Shown piece by piece: positions 1 to 8,346 of a stretch of DNA of 64,000 nucleotides (the stretch's first letter is position 1; the number at the start of each line of letters is the position of its first letter). The notes beneath the pieces are model-generated. The model did no database searches. It was given only the letters and a program-made list of their open reading frames with translations, and was not told where the DNA came from. A program made the translations under genes and the position numbers. Where the stretch lies: the NCBI RefSeq assembly GCF_000712295.1, contig NZ_JMKI01000016.1, positions 1-64,000 on the forward strand. Reading direction: 5' to 3'. The stretch is from Synergistes jonesii (lineage in GTDB: Bacteria; Synergistota; Synergistia; Synergistales; Synergistaceae).

Positions 1-782
1 GGTTTTCGCCTATCTCGATTATCTCCGCTTTAAGCACGAGCCTCTGTTGAAAGGCGTTCTATCGGACACTGCCCGCGTTCGATGAAGTCGCAGGGGACGA
101 CGTTGGCCTCGCCTATGCGAAGGTTGTTTATCTTTTTAGGCATTCCGCCGCTCATCATGAGCGGTATGGAGGTGGTGCCGCCGCCCGATACAACTTCAAG
201 CTCCCTGCCGATGACTTCTTCTATTTTCATTGCATCGGCGGAAAGCAGGGAGAGGTTTTCTGCCGTCGGAATGACGGAGCCGTAGCAGGTGAGGTTTGTA
301 CCCGCGCCGTAAAGGCGCAGGTTTTTGAGTTCCCGCTCAATGTAGACCGCCGTCTCGATAAATTCACGGCTGTCAAAAATCCCTTCCCGCAAGTCGCCGA
401 GATCCCTCATCAGGATCACATTGTGGACGACGTCGGCAGTCTCCGCCGCGCGGTCGAGCGCGCGCATGGTTTCAATTTCGGAGTTGAGGCTGATATCGCA
501 GAGCTTTACGACGTCGGCCGCTTCGGAGAGCATCGGGATGCGCAGCCCAAGCGTCTTTACCGGAAGTCCCGCTTCTTTCACGGCGGCCAGATGCGGCAGC
601 CTTGAGCTCGCGAGGGTCTTATACCCCGCTTCAAGCAGCGCGTCCCTTATCTCGGGGATAGCGTTGAAACCTTTCAGCACGGCGAAGGGCTCGACGCCTC
701 TCTTTCTGCATTCACGAAGAAGTATGCCTGCGTTGCGTCTGATAACGTTCCTGTCTATCTCAAGCAGCGGATATCTATTCAT
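1..782 (-). pseudogene. orr: Ornithine/alanine racemase family PLP enzyme, frameshifted and cut by the window edge
   Basis: Fold-III PLP racemase resembling clostridial ornithine racemase (L-ornithine to D-ornithine in amino acid fermentation). The likely PLP lysine is K37 in AVLKGFN, and the glycine-rich GGGTTS and LRIGEANV segments follow in family order. I start it at the ATG at 782 (AGGTG six bases upstream) rather than the GTG at 791. The frame stops at 30 after IERLSTEARA, but the next frame at once reads FQQRLVLKAEIIEIGEN, the family's expected continuation. One base therefore seems lost near 50-56: a real frameshift or a sequencing error. The 3' end lies outside the window. The neighbouring NhaC antiporter suggests an amino acid fermentation unit. 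Confidence 0.75.
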
Positions 783-888
783 GGGCTTCACCTTTCTAAA
801 AATGGCCGAAGGCCGCGTCGACGCCCTTCGACCGACTTCTCTTCTATCCTCTCGCTTCCCTTATCGACGCCGAACTCGGGCGAAACAA

Positions 889-2310
889 TTATGCGGACTC
901 CGGCTCCGGCTTTTTGGTCTGATAACGCAGCGTTATCCCCATCAGCGCCATTACAAAAACGACCAGCGGCATCAGCCAGTTGAAAATCGCATATGGGAAA
1001 TAGTCGGCAACGCCGACGCCGAGGACGCCAAGGATGTAGACCCCGCAGGTATTCCACGGGATCAGGGCCGAAGACACTGTTCCAGCCCCCTCTAAGGCGT
1101 TTGAGAGCGTCTCCGGCGCTATGCCGCGCTCTTCATAGGCCTTAGCGTACATACGGCCGGGAAGAATTATCGAAATGTACTGCTCTGGCATAGTAGCGTT
1201 AGAGGCAACACAGGTAAGTTCGGTGACGCCAATCAAGATCTTGTCGTTGTGGATGTACTTGAGCAGCCGCTCTATTATAACGTCAAGCTGCTTCGTCGAT
1301 TCCATTATCCCTCCGAACATCATCGCAAGTATCGTCATTGAAATCGAGAACATCATGGACATGAGCCCACCGGAAGAGAGCAGCGAATCAAGGTCCTCCA
1401 TGCCGGTCTTCGCTTCAAAGCCGCTCATACCGCATGAAAGCATATCGCCGAACGTGCAGTCAGCGCCTTGGAATATCGGGCCGAGCACGCCGGCGGCAAG
1501 TATACCTAAGACGATTCCTGGAATCGCGGGAATCTTAAACGCTATAGCCACTATTACAATCAGCGGCGGTATCAGCAGCAGCGGATTGATGTGGAAGAGA
1601 GATATCAACCCGTCTTGTATGGCATTTATCTTGCTAAGATCCGCTTCGCCGCCGTGCCCGACTCCCCAAAATGCGAAAAATACGATGCATATTATGTATG
1701 TGACCGCGGTCGAAGGAGCCATGAACTTAACATGCGTAAAGACATCCGTGCCAGCCATCGCCGGGGCCAGGTTAGTAGTATCTGAGAGCGGCGACATCTT
1801 ATCACCGAAGTACGCGCCGGAGATTATCGCGCCCGCCGTCATTCCAGGCGTGAAGCCGAGCCCTAAGGCGACTCCCATTAGCGCTATGCCCATAGTCCCC
1901 ATGGTCCCCCACGAAGTACCTGTCGCAAGTGAGGTGATAGAGCAAATCAGAAGCGTCGCCACAAGGAAAATAGATGGATTCAAAATTTGTAGGCCGTAGT
2001 AAATCATTGTGGGAACGACGCCTGAAACTAACCAGACGCCCACAAGTATCCCCACTATCGCAAGTATTATTATCGCTTGAAGTACGCGGTAGATACCGTC
2101 AAACATGCTCTTTTCTATCTCGTTCCATTTAAACCCGAGATGAAGCGCCATTACAGCGGCAAAGAGCGTACCCAGAAACATGGGCATATGCGGGTCAGCG
2201 TGAAAAACAATAATTCCAACCGCCATAACGGAAATCATTACGGCAAATGTGAGCAGCGCTTCCCAAAGCTCAGGAAGCCTCGCTTCTTTATGTTGCTTTT
2301 CTTTGGACAT
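889..2310 (-). CDS. nhaC: NhaC family Na+/H+ antiporter
   Basis: A 473-residue inner-membrane antiporter exchanging Na+ (or an amino acid partner) for H+. It has about eleven hydrophobic segments and the NhaC-family signature around SLATGTSWGTMGTMGIALMG, followed by GAYFGDKMSPLSDTTNLAPA. I place the start at ATG 2310, seven bases after GGGGGAGG; a TTG two codons upstream is less likely. It lies upstream of the racemase with about 100 bases between, so the two are probably cotranscribed. Such antiporters often sit beside amino acid catabolic genes, where some members move the amino acid itself; the substrate here is inferred, not shown. Confidence 0.9.
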   Translation of the reverse strand: MSKEKQHKEARLPELWEALLTFAVMISVMAVGIIVFHADPHMPMFLGTLFAAVMALHLGFKWNEIEKSMFDGIYRVLQAIIILAIVGILVGVWLVSGVVPTMIYYGLQILNPSIFLVATLLICSITSLATGTSWGTMGTMGIALMGVALGLGFTPGMTAGAIISGAYFGDKMSPLSDTTNLAPAMAGTDVFTHVKFMAPSTAVTYIICIVFFAFWGVGHGGEADLSKINAIQDGLISLFHINPLLLIPPLIVIVAIAFKIPAIPGIVLGILAAGVLGPIFQGADCTFGDMLSCGMSGFEAKTGMEDLDSLLSSGGLMSMMFSISMTILAMMFGGIMESTKQLDVIIERLLKYIHNDKILIGVTELTCVASNATMPEQYISIILPGRMYAKAYEERGIAPETLSNALEGAGTVSSALIPWNTCGVYILGVLGVGVADYFPYAIFNWLMPLVVFVMALMGITLRYQTKKPEPESA

Positions 2311-2568
2311 AATCAAACCTCCCCCCTATAATCACAAATCAATTGTCAAAACCAAATGGACGCAAGACGGCTTTTTTCGTATGACACCACAACAACAGGG
2401 ATAGGCATCCCCCCTCGTTATTCAATGGAAATATATAAAACATCTATTATCTGTATTATATATCAAGTCGATAATATTTAATAGCGTCGCCAATTTTATG
2501 TCGTTGTGGCTTCTTCAAATTCTGTTTTTTCAGGTCTTCAGGCCCTTCACACCTTCCAAACAAAAAAT

Positions 2569-2597
2569 TTGACAAAAACGCGCGCGGCGGATATTAT
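2569..2597 (+). promoter_or_regulatory. Sigma-70 promoter of tRNA-Tyr
   Basis: TTGACA at 2569-2574, a 17-base spacer and TATTAT at 2592-2597. Initiation is expected near 2604, about 29 bases before the tRNA. The GC-rich spacer just after the -10 box (GCTTCGTGAG) could act as a stringent-type discriminator. The rest of the AT-rich stretch 2311-2568 must hold the nhaC promoter, but I see no clear boxes there. Confidence 0.85.
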
Positions 2598-2632
2598 ATT
2601 GCTTCGTGAGACAAAACTCCGTCTCATCTTTT

Positions 2633-2718
2633 GGTAGGGTGGCCGAGCGGTCAAAGGCAACAGACTGTAAATCTGTCGGCGGAAGTCTACGTTGGTTCGA
2701 ACCCAACTCCTACCACCA
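2633..2718 (+). tRNA. tRNA-Tyr (GTA)
   Basis: A class II tRNA with a long variable arm. The acceptor stem GGTAGGG (2633-2639) pairs with TCCTACC (2708-2714), discriminator A2715, and CCA is encoded at 2716-2718. The anticodon stem ACAGA/TCTGT closes the loop CTGTAAA, giving anticodon GTA. The T arm is GTTGG-TTCGAAC-CCAAC (2691-2707). The encoded CCA and clean stems indicate a functional gene. Confidence 0.97.
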
Positions 2719-2742
2719 TTCCTACTTTCTTTTCTCAAATCA

Positions 2743-2766
2743 AAATCCCGCCTCGCGGCGGGATTT
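2743..2766 (+). terminator. Terminator hairpin after tRNA-Tyr
   Basis: The stem AAATCCCGCC (2743-2752) pairs perfectly with GGCGGGATTT (2757-2766) around the tetraloop TCGC. It is 24 bases downstream of the tRNA CCA end. The flanking A and T runs make it a plausible intrinsic terminator in both directions, also serving the convergent cstA gene. Confidence 0.75.
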
Positions 2767-2837
2767 CTCGCACTTAAACGCTTCGAGCGGGTAAGCTGCA
2801 ACCCGGAAGGACTGGGGAATGAATAAATACTAAAGGA

Positions 2838-4328
2838 TTACTCTACCCCTTCCCCATCATCCGATACGTTTGGGCGGACACATTTCAGCCAAAACAGCAC
2901 AAAGCAGAAGAGGGCGAAGATTATTCCCGCCGGGTATCCGACCTTCGCGGCGGCTTCGATCGCCGCTGCGCCGCTCAAGGCTTCGCCAGACACCATTTTT
3001 GAGATCGCAGGACCGAAGCCTTCGGGCGCGACGAGTATGTACGTGCTCGAGACGGCCGACATGAACGTCGCTGGTATCGCCGCCGGCCAGAAGTTGCGGC
3101 GAGTCTTGCGGAGGAACACCGCGGCGGCCCAGAGCGCAATCATCGCGAGCGTCTGATTAGACCACGAAAAATAGCGCCAGATAATCTGAAAGTTTACGTT
3201 CGAGAGCAGGGCCCCGCAGAGGAGCAGCGGCAGCGTGAGCGTAAGCCGTTTCGCGCGCGGTTTCTGGTCTATGCCGAACCAGTCCGCGAGCGTCAGGCGC
3301 GCCGAGCGGAAGGCCGTATCGCCGGAGGTGATCGGACAGACTATAACGCCGACCATCGCGAGCACCCCGCCCATGGAGCCGAGCACCTTTATGCAGATGT
3401 CGTATACGAGCGCGGACTGCCCGGCAAGCTTCGTCGTGGCCTCCCACAGCCCCTGCGTGCCGTTATAGACGCTGACCCCGGCCGCCGCCCATATCAGCGC
3501 TATGACGCCCTCCGCCACCATCGCGCCGTAGAAGACCTTGCGCCCCTGATATTCGCTCGTTATACAGCGCGCCATCATCGGCGACTGCGTCGCGTGGAAG
3601 CCGGAGATGGCGCCGCACGCTACCGTGATAAACATCAGCGGCCATATGGGAAGCGCGCGCGGATGAAGATTGGCGAAGTTGTCCCATATTTCAGGCAGCG
3701 CATAGTCGCCCGCGACGATACCGCCGCCGACCCCGACGCACATGAAGATGAGCGCCGCGCCGAAGAGCGGATAGAAGCGTCCGATTATCTTGTCTATAGG
3801 CAGAAGCGTAGCAAGGAAATAATAGATAAGGATAATCGTCAGCCAAAAGCGAAGATTGAGCTTTTCCGGCGTAAGCAGGGCAAGCAGCCCCGCCGGCCCC
3901 GTAGAGAAGGTGGTGCCGATCAGCACCAGCAGGACGACTGCAAAGACGCGCATGACCATCTTCATCTTCGGACCGAGGTAGATACCGACGATCTCAGAAA
4001 TGCTCGCGCCGTTGTGGCGCTCGGAGAGCATCCCGGAAAAATAATCGTGCACCCCGCCCGCGAAAATCGTTCCCAAGACGATCCAGAAATAGACGACGGG
4101 CCCCCAAAGCGCGCCGGAAAGGGCGCCGAAGATAGGCCCCAGCCCCGCGATGTTCAGGAGCTGAATCAGAAAAGCTTTCCACAGCGGCAGCGGTATGTAG
4201 TCCACTCCATCCGGGTGCGCGACGGCCGGAGTATCTCTGCCGTCGGGAGGCAGAAGCCTTTCCACGAAAAAGGAATAGGTCATGAACCCCGCGCCCAGCG
4301 CCAACAAAGCGATAAAGAACGTCAACAT
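2838..4328 (-). CDS. cstA: CstA family peptide/pyruvate carbon-starvation transporter
   Basis: A 496-residue polytopic membrane protein of the CstA family, which imports peptides or pyruvate during carbon limitation. Family landmarks are visible: LLNIAGLGPIFGALSGALWG near the N-terminus, GTIFAGGVHDYFSGMLSERH, and GFHATQSPMMARCI in the middle. At about 500 residues it is the short form (E. coli CstA is about 700). I use ATG 4328, six bases after GAGGTG; an in-frame GTG three codons earlier overlaps that ribosome site. It has its own promoter with an overlapping palindrome, so it is probably regulated as a single gene. Confidence 0.93.
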   Translation of the reverse strand: MLTFFIALLALGAGFMTYSFFVERLLPPDGRDTPAVAHPDGVDYIPLPLWKAFLIQLLNIAGLGPIFGALSGALWGPVVYFWIVLGTIFAGGVHDYFSGMLSERHNGASISEIVGIYLGPKMKMVMRVFAVVLLVLIGTTFSTGPAGLLALLTPEKLNLRFWLTIILIYYFLATLLPIDKIIGRFYPLFGAALIFMCVGVGGGIVAGDYALPEIWDNFANLHPRALPIWPLMFITVACGAISGFHATQSPMMARCITSEYQGRKVFYGAMVAEGVIALIWAAAGVSVYNGTQGLWEATTKLAGQSALVYDICIKVLGSMGGVLAMVGVIVCPITSGDTAFRSARLTLADWFGIDQKPRAKRLTLTLPLLLCGALLSNVNFQIIWRYFSWSNQTLAMIALWAAAVFLRKTRRNFWPAAIPATFMSAVSSTYILVAPEGFGPAISKMVSGEALSGAAAIEAAAKVGYPAGIIFALFCFVLFWLKCVRPNVSDDGEGVE

Positions 4329-4386
4329 GAAAATCACCTCGCTGAATTGAATTAACTAATAGACACAGGCCAACGCTTTTGTAAAT

Positions 4387-4415
4387 AATGTAGTACAATT
4401 ACATTGTAAAGTCAA
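4387..4415 (-). promoter_or_regulatory. cstA promoter with palindromic operator between the boxes
   Basis: Reading leftward, TTGACT (4415-4410), a 17-base spacer and TACATT (4392-4387). The spacer contains TACAAT-n3-ATTGTA (4394-4408), a perfect 6-bp inverted repeat exactly where a repressor would block RNA polymerase. A second overlapping repeat, AATGTA with TACATT, includes the -10 box. The binding protein is unknown. The rest of 4416-4585 shows no feature I can support. Confidence 0.65.
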
Positions 4416-4585
4416 GAGAAAATAGCGTGAAATTTAATTAAACTCAAATATTTCACGGATGATTATTGCATGTCGTTTCAAAGATTAGTATTTTCTGTTC
4501 AGAAAGCTGATTTTATTAAGTGTCAGAAATATCAAAAAATGCAATCGAAGAACGAGCGGCTTCAGCGCGGCTCTCCGCCGGGCGC

Positions 4586-5133
4586 TCATATACAGCCGAG
4601 CGGGATAGTCACGTCGCTTTCGCCAAGCGGCACGATCTTATCGTAAAGACAGACCACGCCGCCTGGGCCGCGTTTGACGCCCGGCATTCTGTCAATATAC
4701 GAGAATGAGGAAATATCTTTGCCCGAAGGGTCAGCGTGCTCTTTTATTTCTATTGGATACAGCGTTCCGGCATCACAGACGAGCAGGTCTATTTCGACGC
4801 CGTCATGGTCGCGCAGAAGTACAGCGGCGGATCGGCGATGCCGGTGTAAAGGCTGCGCACGTCCCTTTCCAAATATGCCCTGAGATAGGAGCTGTAATAC
4901 ACATCCCAGTCATACTCAGGATTTGCCGACATAGCCGGCATACTGCCGCGATGGATAGCCCTCCACACATCGCCGCGATCTACGCTCTCGGGATGCTTTC
5001 CGCGCTCAGAAAAATATTCTTTAGAAGGGATGAACGGCTTCTCAAATTCAACGCCGGAAATTTCGCGCATTGAAAGCCCGTACATCGTTCGGAAGAATGC
5101 CATATCGCCCACAGTTCGCCTAAACGCGCTAAA
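4586..5133 (-). pseudogene. AAA/DUF4143-type ATPase, internally deleted and truncated relic
   Basis: Leftward, 5133-4830 encodes a middle piece (VGDMAFFRTMYGLSMREISG, then PFIPSKEYF, VWRAIHRGSMP, YLRAYLERDVRSL) typical of the AAA_14/DUF4143 ATPases that resemble toxin/antitoxin-linked or orphan ATPases. It then shifts frame into the C-terminal piece (RDHDGVEIDLLVCD, YPIEIKEHADPSGKDISSF, MPGVKRGPGGVV) and stops at 4586. The N-terminal P-loop half is missing and roughly 150-200 residues between the two pieces are gone, so the gene is dead. Its 5' truncation coincides with the 72-bp repeat that begins at 5134. Confidence 0.75.
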
Positions 5134-5205
5134 AACGGCGGAGCGATGAAGCTGCTCTGCCGTTCAAACGGGATTTCACATGCCCTGCGCACGGCACAGA
5201 AGCAT
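5134..5205. repeat. 72-bp dispersed repeat, copy 1
   Basis: It matches 26208-26279 at about 60 of 72 positions with no gaps. The left third, AACGGC...GCCGTT (5134-5163), is a hairpin; read leftward it is followed by a T run, like a terminator. Both copies sit exactly at a gene truncation. The stretch from 5206 to 5391 shows no gene I recognise. Confidence 0.7.
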
Positions 5206-5391
5206 TGTACAGTCATCCCTTCGTGCGCGACGCCCCCGACCCCAAAAACTCATTACGAGCAAGGGATCACAGAAGGTGGCGCTGCAAGCCTTCATTCCGC
5301 TCAATGCAGCGGCCCGTTATATCAGAACGCCGTGAACTCTGAAGGCATATACTCGCCTGCAAGAGAGGGAAGCGCCCTTCGGCGTCCGCGT

Positions 5392-6837
5392 CTACCTCGT
5401 TTTGACGCCGGCGTACTCTTCGAGCTTGCCTGTGAGCTTCACGCAGTCGTTGATGAGCTGGCGCGGCGACGTGCCGCCGCGGAGCAGCTCAAGCCAGCCT
5501 TCGCCCTTCTCGCTGAGGATTGCAGGTTTGTCGGCCCCGAGCAGCTGCGTGCCGGCCTGCGGCCAGAAATACCCGCCGTTTTCCTGGCGGCCCTGGAGCA
5601 GGAAACGGATGTCCCCGCTTTCCATCGCCTTGTAGAGGTCGACGCCTTTCTCGTTCTGATAGACGGCGACCGCGGAACAGATGCCGGCGTCGTCCTTGCG
5701 CTGCCGGTTGATGATGAGGCCGCATACCGTGTCTTTGAATTCCGTCATGAAATTGAAATCTCCCTGGGAGTCGCCGGCTCCAAAGATCGGGCCGCGCCCG
5801 TTGTAGAGCGGAGCGATGATCTTGACCACGGTCTCCGACTTGCCGACGCCCTGCGTCTGCGCATGAAAATCATAATCATACTCCGGCAGGTAAACGCCGT
5901 CTTTGATTTTATAGGTCATAGCGACGACGTCGCGGACCCCCGCGAGCCCCCAGCAGCGCAGCAGCGCGCGGATGGTCTGAACGGGGGAGGCTGAATTGAT
6001 CCACACATCTATTCCATTCGCGTCCAGCTTCCTGATAAGCTCGCGCATCTCGTCGGAGACTCCGGTGGAGAGCCTGAAGCCCACGCTTACCGGACCGCAG
6101 ATGCTCCTATATCCCTTCGGGCTCTCCCATTTGCCCTTAGTCCAGTTTTCCGGGGCCTTCTTTCCGTACTCGGTGTAGAATTTGTGCGACTCGTATGCGA
6201 GCCGTTCCGCCTCCGCCGGCGTCATGCAGGCCATGTGATAGCCGACCCATGGGTATGAGACGGAGACGCTGTAGTTGTCCCCTATAGCGTCGTACATCAA
6301 ACGTATCTTCGCAGCGAATTCTTTCCAGTCGTCGCCTGAGATCCACTCTGATTTTTTAGCGGCTCTCGAGGAGTCGGGCGCGACGTAGCCCTTAGCGCAG
6401 AGCTTCCGGTACGCTGCGCTCACATCCTTGGCGAACTCGGCTATCGTATGACCTCCGTAGTCTTTGCCGAGATCTTTATTGACATCGGGGATGCCGGTAG
6501 TGAGGATATCGTACATGTCCTCCGGCCTGACGGCGTAGCGGAGGTTTTCCGCCTGGAAAATCAGCAGCTGTTCCTGAACGTCGGTCAGCGAGATGGTATT
6601 GTCGCAGTCGAAAACCGCGTACGGCCTTATCTCGGGATTGTAGCTTTTGCTGTTTCTTCCGTACGCGTCGAAAAGCTGATTGATGACGTATTTGACGTTA
6701 GGCTCCCAGCCTTCGCCCGTCAGGTACTGCGTAGCCCTGCTCGAGTATGGCTCCGGCGCCTCGGTGCCCGACGCCGGGGCAAAAGACAGTACGAGCGCTA
6801 ACAGCGCAAATAAGAAGATTTTGGAAATCCTTTTCAC
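5392..6837 (-). CDS. Exported HAD-superfamily phosphatase
   Basis: The product of 481 residues starts at GTG 6837, seven bases after GGAGG; the longer reading to 6894 would bury the signal peptide. Residues 1-25 (VKRISKIFLFALLALVLSF...) form a typical signal peptide, so the enzyme should be periplasmic. HAD motif I is FDCDNTISLTD, unusual in replacing the usual DxDxT with DCDNT; a late FGAGDSQGDFNFM fits motif IV. The large insertion between them suggests a phosphoserine-phosphatase-like cap. The substrate is unknown. It is separated from the Cof-type gene by 76 bases and both read left, so they may share a transcript. Confidence 0.85.
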   Translation of the reverse strand: MKRISKIFLFALLALVLSFAPASGTEAPEPYSSRATQYLTGEGWEPNVKYVINQLFDAYGRNSKSYNPEIRPYAVFDCDNTISLTDVQEQLLIFQAENLRYAVRPEDMYDILTTGIPDVNKDLGKDYGGHTIAEFAKDVSAAYRKLCAKGYVAPDSSRAAKKSEWISGDDWKEFAAKIRLMYDAIGDNYSVSVSYPWVGYHMACMTPAEAERLAYESHKFYTEYGKKAPENWTKGKWESPKGYRSICGPVSVGFRLSTGVSDEMRELIRKLDANGIDVWINSASPVQTIRALLRCWGLAGVRDVVAMTYKIKDGVYLPEYDYDFHAQTQGVGKSETVVKIIAPLYNGRGPIFGAGDSQGDFNFMTEFKDTVCGLIINRQRKDDAGICSAVAVYQNEKGVDLYKAMESGDIRFLLQGRQENGGYFWPQAGTQLLGADKPAILSEKGEGWLELLRGGTSPRQLINDCVKLTGKLEEYAGVKTR

Positions 6838-6913
6838 AAGTAATTCCTCCAATTGTTTTTTAATTAAGCCCGGAGGCTCTTTTATATCCGTCACCGACTG
6901 CGTCCATTTTCAT

Positions 6914-7729
6914 TTACCGCCGCTGTAGCAGGTACTTCTCCAGCGTTTTGGCGACCCCGTCTTCGTTATTCGAGGGGCATATTTCGTCGGCGGCGACTTT
7001 CGCCGCGGCGCAGGAATTGGATACCGCCACTCCGCGCCCCGCCCATCTAAGAAGCTGGCTATCGTTGGACGCATCTCCGAAGGCAAGGACGTCTTTGCCC
7101 TCTACGCCCAAAAATCTGGCGACGACGTCTGCTCCGTGAGCTTTGTTCACCATCGGGTGCGTGATCTCAATAAATTTTCCTCTGGATCGTCCCAGGCGCA
7201 GGCGGTCTCTAAACCGCTCCCGCGTCTTGAAGAACATGCTCCGATATCCGTCGGGCTCGGCGGAGTATCCCAGCAGCTTTACTGCCCTCATCTCCAGCGC
7301 GCTTATATCGTCTTCAAAGGAGAAGCGATTTATTCTTGCCGCACTATCGTAAACGGAATGTCCTGCATCGCCTTCAAAGGGAATCCAAAGAGCATCGGCT
7401 TCGCATATCTGCACACGCCAGCCGTTTTTATGATAGAAAGCGACGATCTCGGAAACCAGCTCCGCATCTATCTCCCGCAGGAAAAGCGTCTCCGCCGTCA
7501 GCGGGTCCACGACGGCGGCTCCGCCGCAAAAAACGCACGGAGAGGTCGTCCCTATTTCCGATATCACATGGCGCGCCGACGCGAACATCCTTCCCGTGGC
7601 GACAACGACCTTTACACCACGCTCTATAGTCAGCGCGAGCGCTCTTTTGGAGCGCGCGGATAACAGGCCACGATCGTCAAGCAGCGTCCCGTCTATATCG
7701 AGCGCTATCATTTTAGGGAAGAAGCCCAT
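6914..7729 (-). CDS. Cof-type HAD-IIB sugar-phosphate phosphatase
   Basis: A 271-residue cytoplasmic phosphatase of the Cof/YidA type. Motif I IALDIDGTLLDDRG is at the N-terminus, motif II VVATGR follows, and the C-terminal DVLAFGDASNDSQLL is the metal-binding motif. I choose ATG 7729, which follows GGTGAG at seven bases; a GTG at 7747 is possible. It lies 143 bases beyond eutQ on the same strand, so it may be read through from the eut operon, but its function does not require that. In the gap a CGGGCGG/CCGCCCG hairpin lacks a T tract. Confidence 0.88.
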   Translation of the reverse strand: MGFFPKMIALDIDGTLLDDRGLLSARSKRALALTIERGVKVVVATGRMFASARHVISEIGTTSPCVFCGGAAVVDPLTAETLFLREIDAELVSEIVAFYHKNGWRVQICEADALWIPFEGDAGHSVYDSAARINRFSFEDDISALEMRAVKLLGYSAEPDGYRSMFFKTRERFRDRLRLGRSRGKFIEITHPMVNKAHGADVVARFLGVEGKDVLAFGDASNDSQLLRWAGRGVAVSNSCAAAKVAADEICPSNNEDGVAKTLEKYLLQRR

Positions 7730-7872
7730 TTTGCATCTCACCGCCACATCGATATGTTCGGCCGCGTATCATATGCGGGGCGGCCAGGCCTTCCACGGAG
7801 AGAAGTTTGACCGCTTCGCCCATTCCGGCGGGCGGCCTGCTGGCTACCGCCCGCCTTGGCGTGACCGATCGC

Positions 7873-8319
7873 TTAAGCCAGCTCGGCCCAGTTAGCCGGA
7901 TAGACGAAGTATGCGTAGCGGGCCTTGTGCGGCGTCTGGAAGTGGATATGGCTGTTCTTCGGTATATAGATTATATCGCCCGGCCCCGCCGAGATGACGC
8001 GCCCCTCTATCTCTATTTCAAGGACGCCCTCAAGGACGAGGTCGTATTCGTCATACGTCAGCGTCCATTCAAGGCTCGAGTTGTCGAGCTCCATTATGCC
8101 TGCTCCCATCCGCGGCGCCTCTTCAAGCGTCAGTATGTCCTTTAAAGCGACGCCGTCCTTTTCAAAGCGCTCGCACTTTACGGTATCCGTTTTGACCATG
8201 ATTATCCCGCTCGGGTCGACCTTTTTAACGAAGTCTTCCCGCCCCGCCGCCATGGTTTGCTCTATTACTTTGGCAACTATCTGTCTTATAAGCTCTTCAC
8301 TTACGTTCACGTTATACAC
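7873..8319 (-). CDS. eutQ: EutQ-like cupin acetate kinase-family protein, short form
   Basis: The 148 residues correspond to the C-terminal cupin of EutQ, which in Salmonella is needed for anaerobic ethanolamine growth and has acetate kinase activity. The cupin core is visible as EWTLTYDEYDLVLEGVLEIEIEGRVISAGPGDIIYIP. The usual N-terminal domain of about 90 residues is absent; a matching domain is encoded separately at 11850-12143. The first 25 residues (SEELIRQIVAKVIEQTM) form an amphipathic helix like a microcompartment targeting peptide. The GTG start at 8319 is uncertain; a second GTG lies three codons downstream. It is the last gene of the eut operon. Confidence 0.92.
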   Translation of the reverse strand: MYNVNVSEELIRQIVAKVIEQTMAAGREDFVKKVDPSGIIMVKTDTVKCERFEKDGVALKDILTLEEAPRMGAGIMELDNSSLEWTLTYDEYDLVLEGVLEIEIEGRVISAGPGDIIYIPKNSHIHFQTPHKARYAYFVYPANWAELA

Positions 8320-8346
8320 GACCTTTCGGTAGGGCTGCGGCGCAGG

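Noticed and set aside
5146-5400. Rightward peptide starting MKLLCRSNGISHALR at the 72-bp repeat, with a similar start at 26221
   Set aside because: The shared peptide comes from the DNA repeat; the frames then diverge or stop at once, so it is not a conserved small protein.
7741-7872. A 45-codon leftward frame between eutQ and the Cof-type phosphatase, partly protein-like (MGEAVKLLSVEGLAAPHMIRG)
   Set aside because: No ribosome site or good start codon, and no family recognised; too short to claim as a gene, though a decayed fragment is possible.
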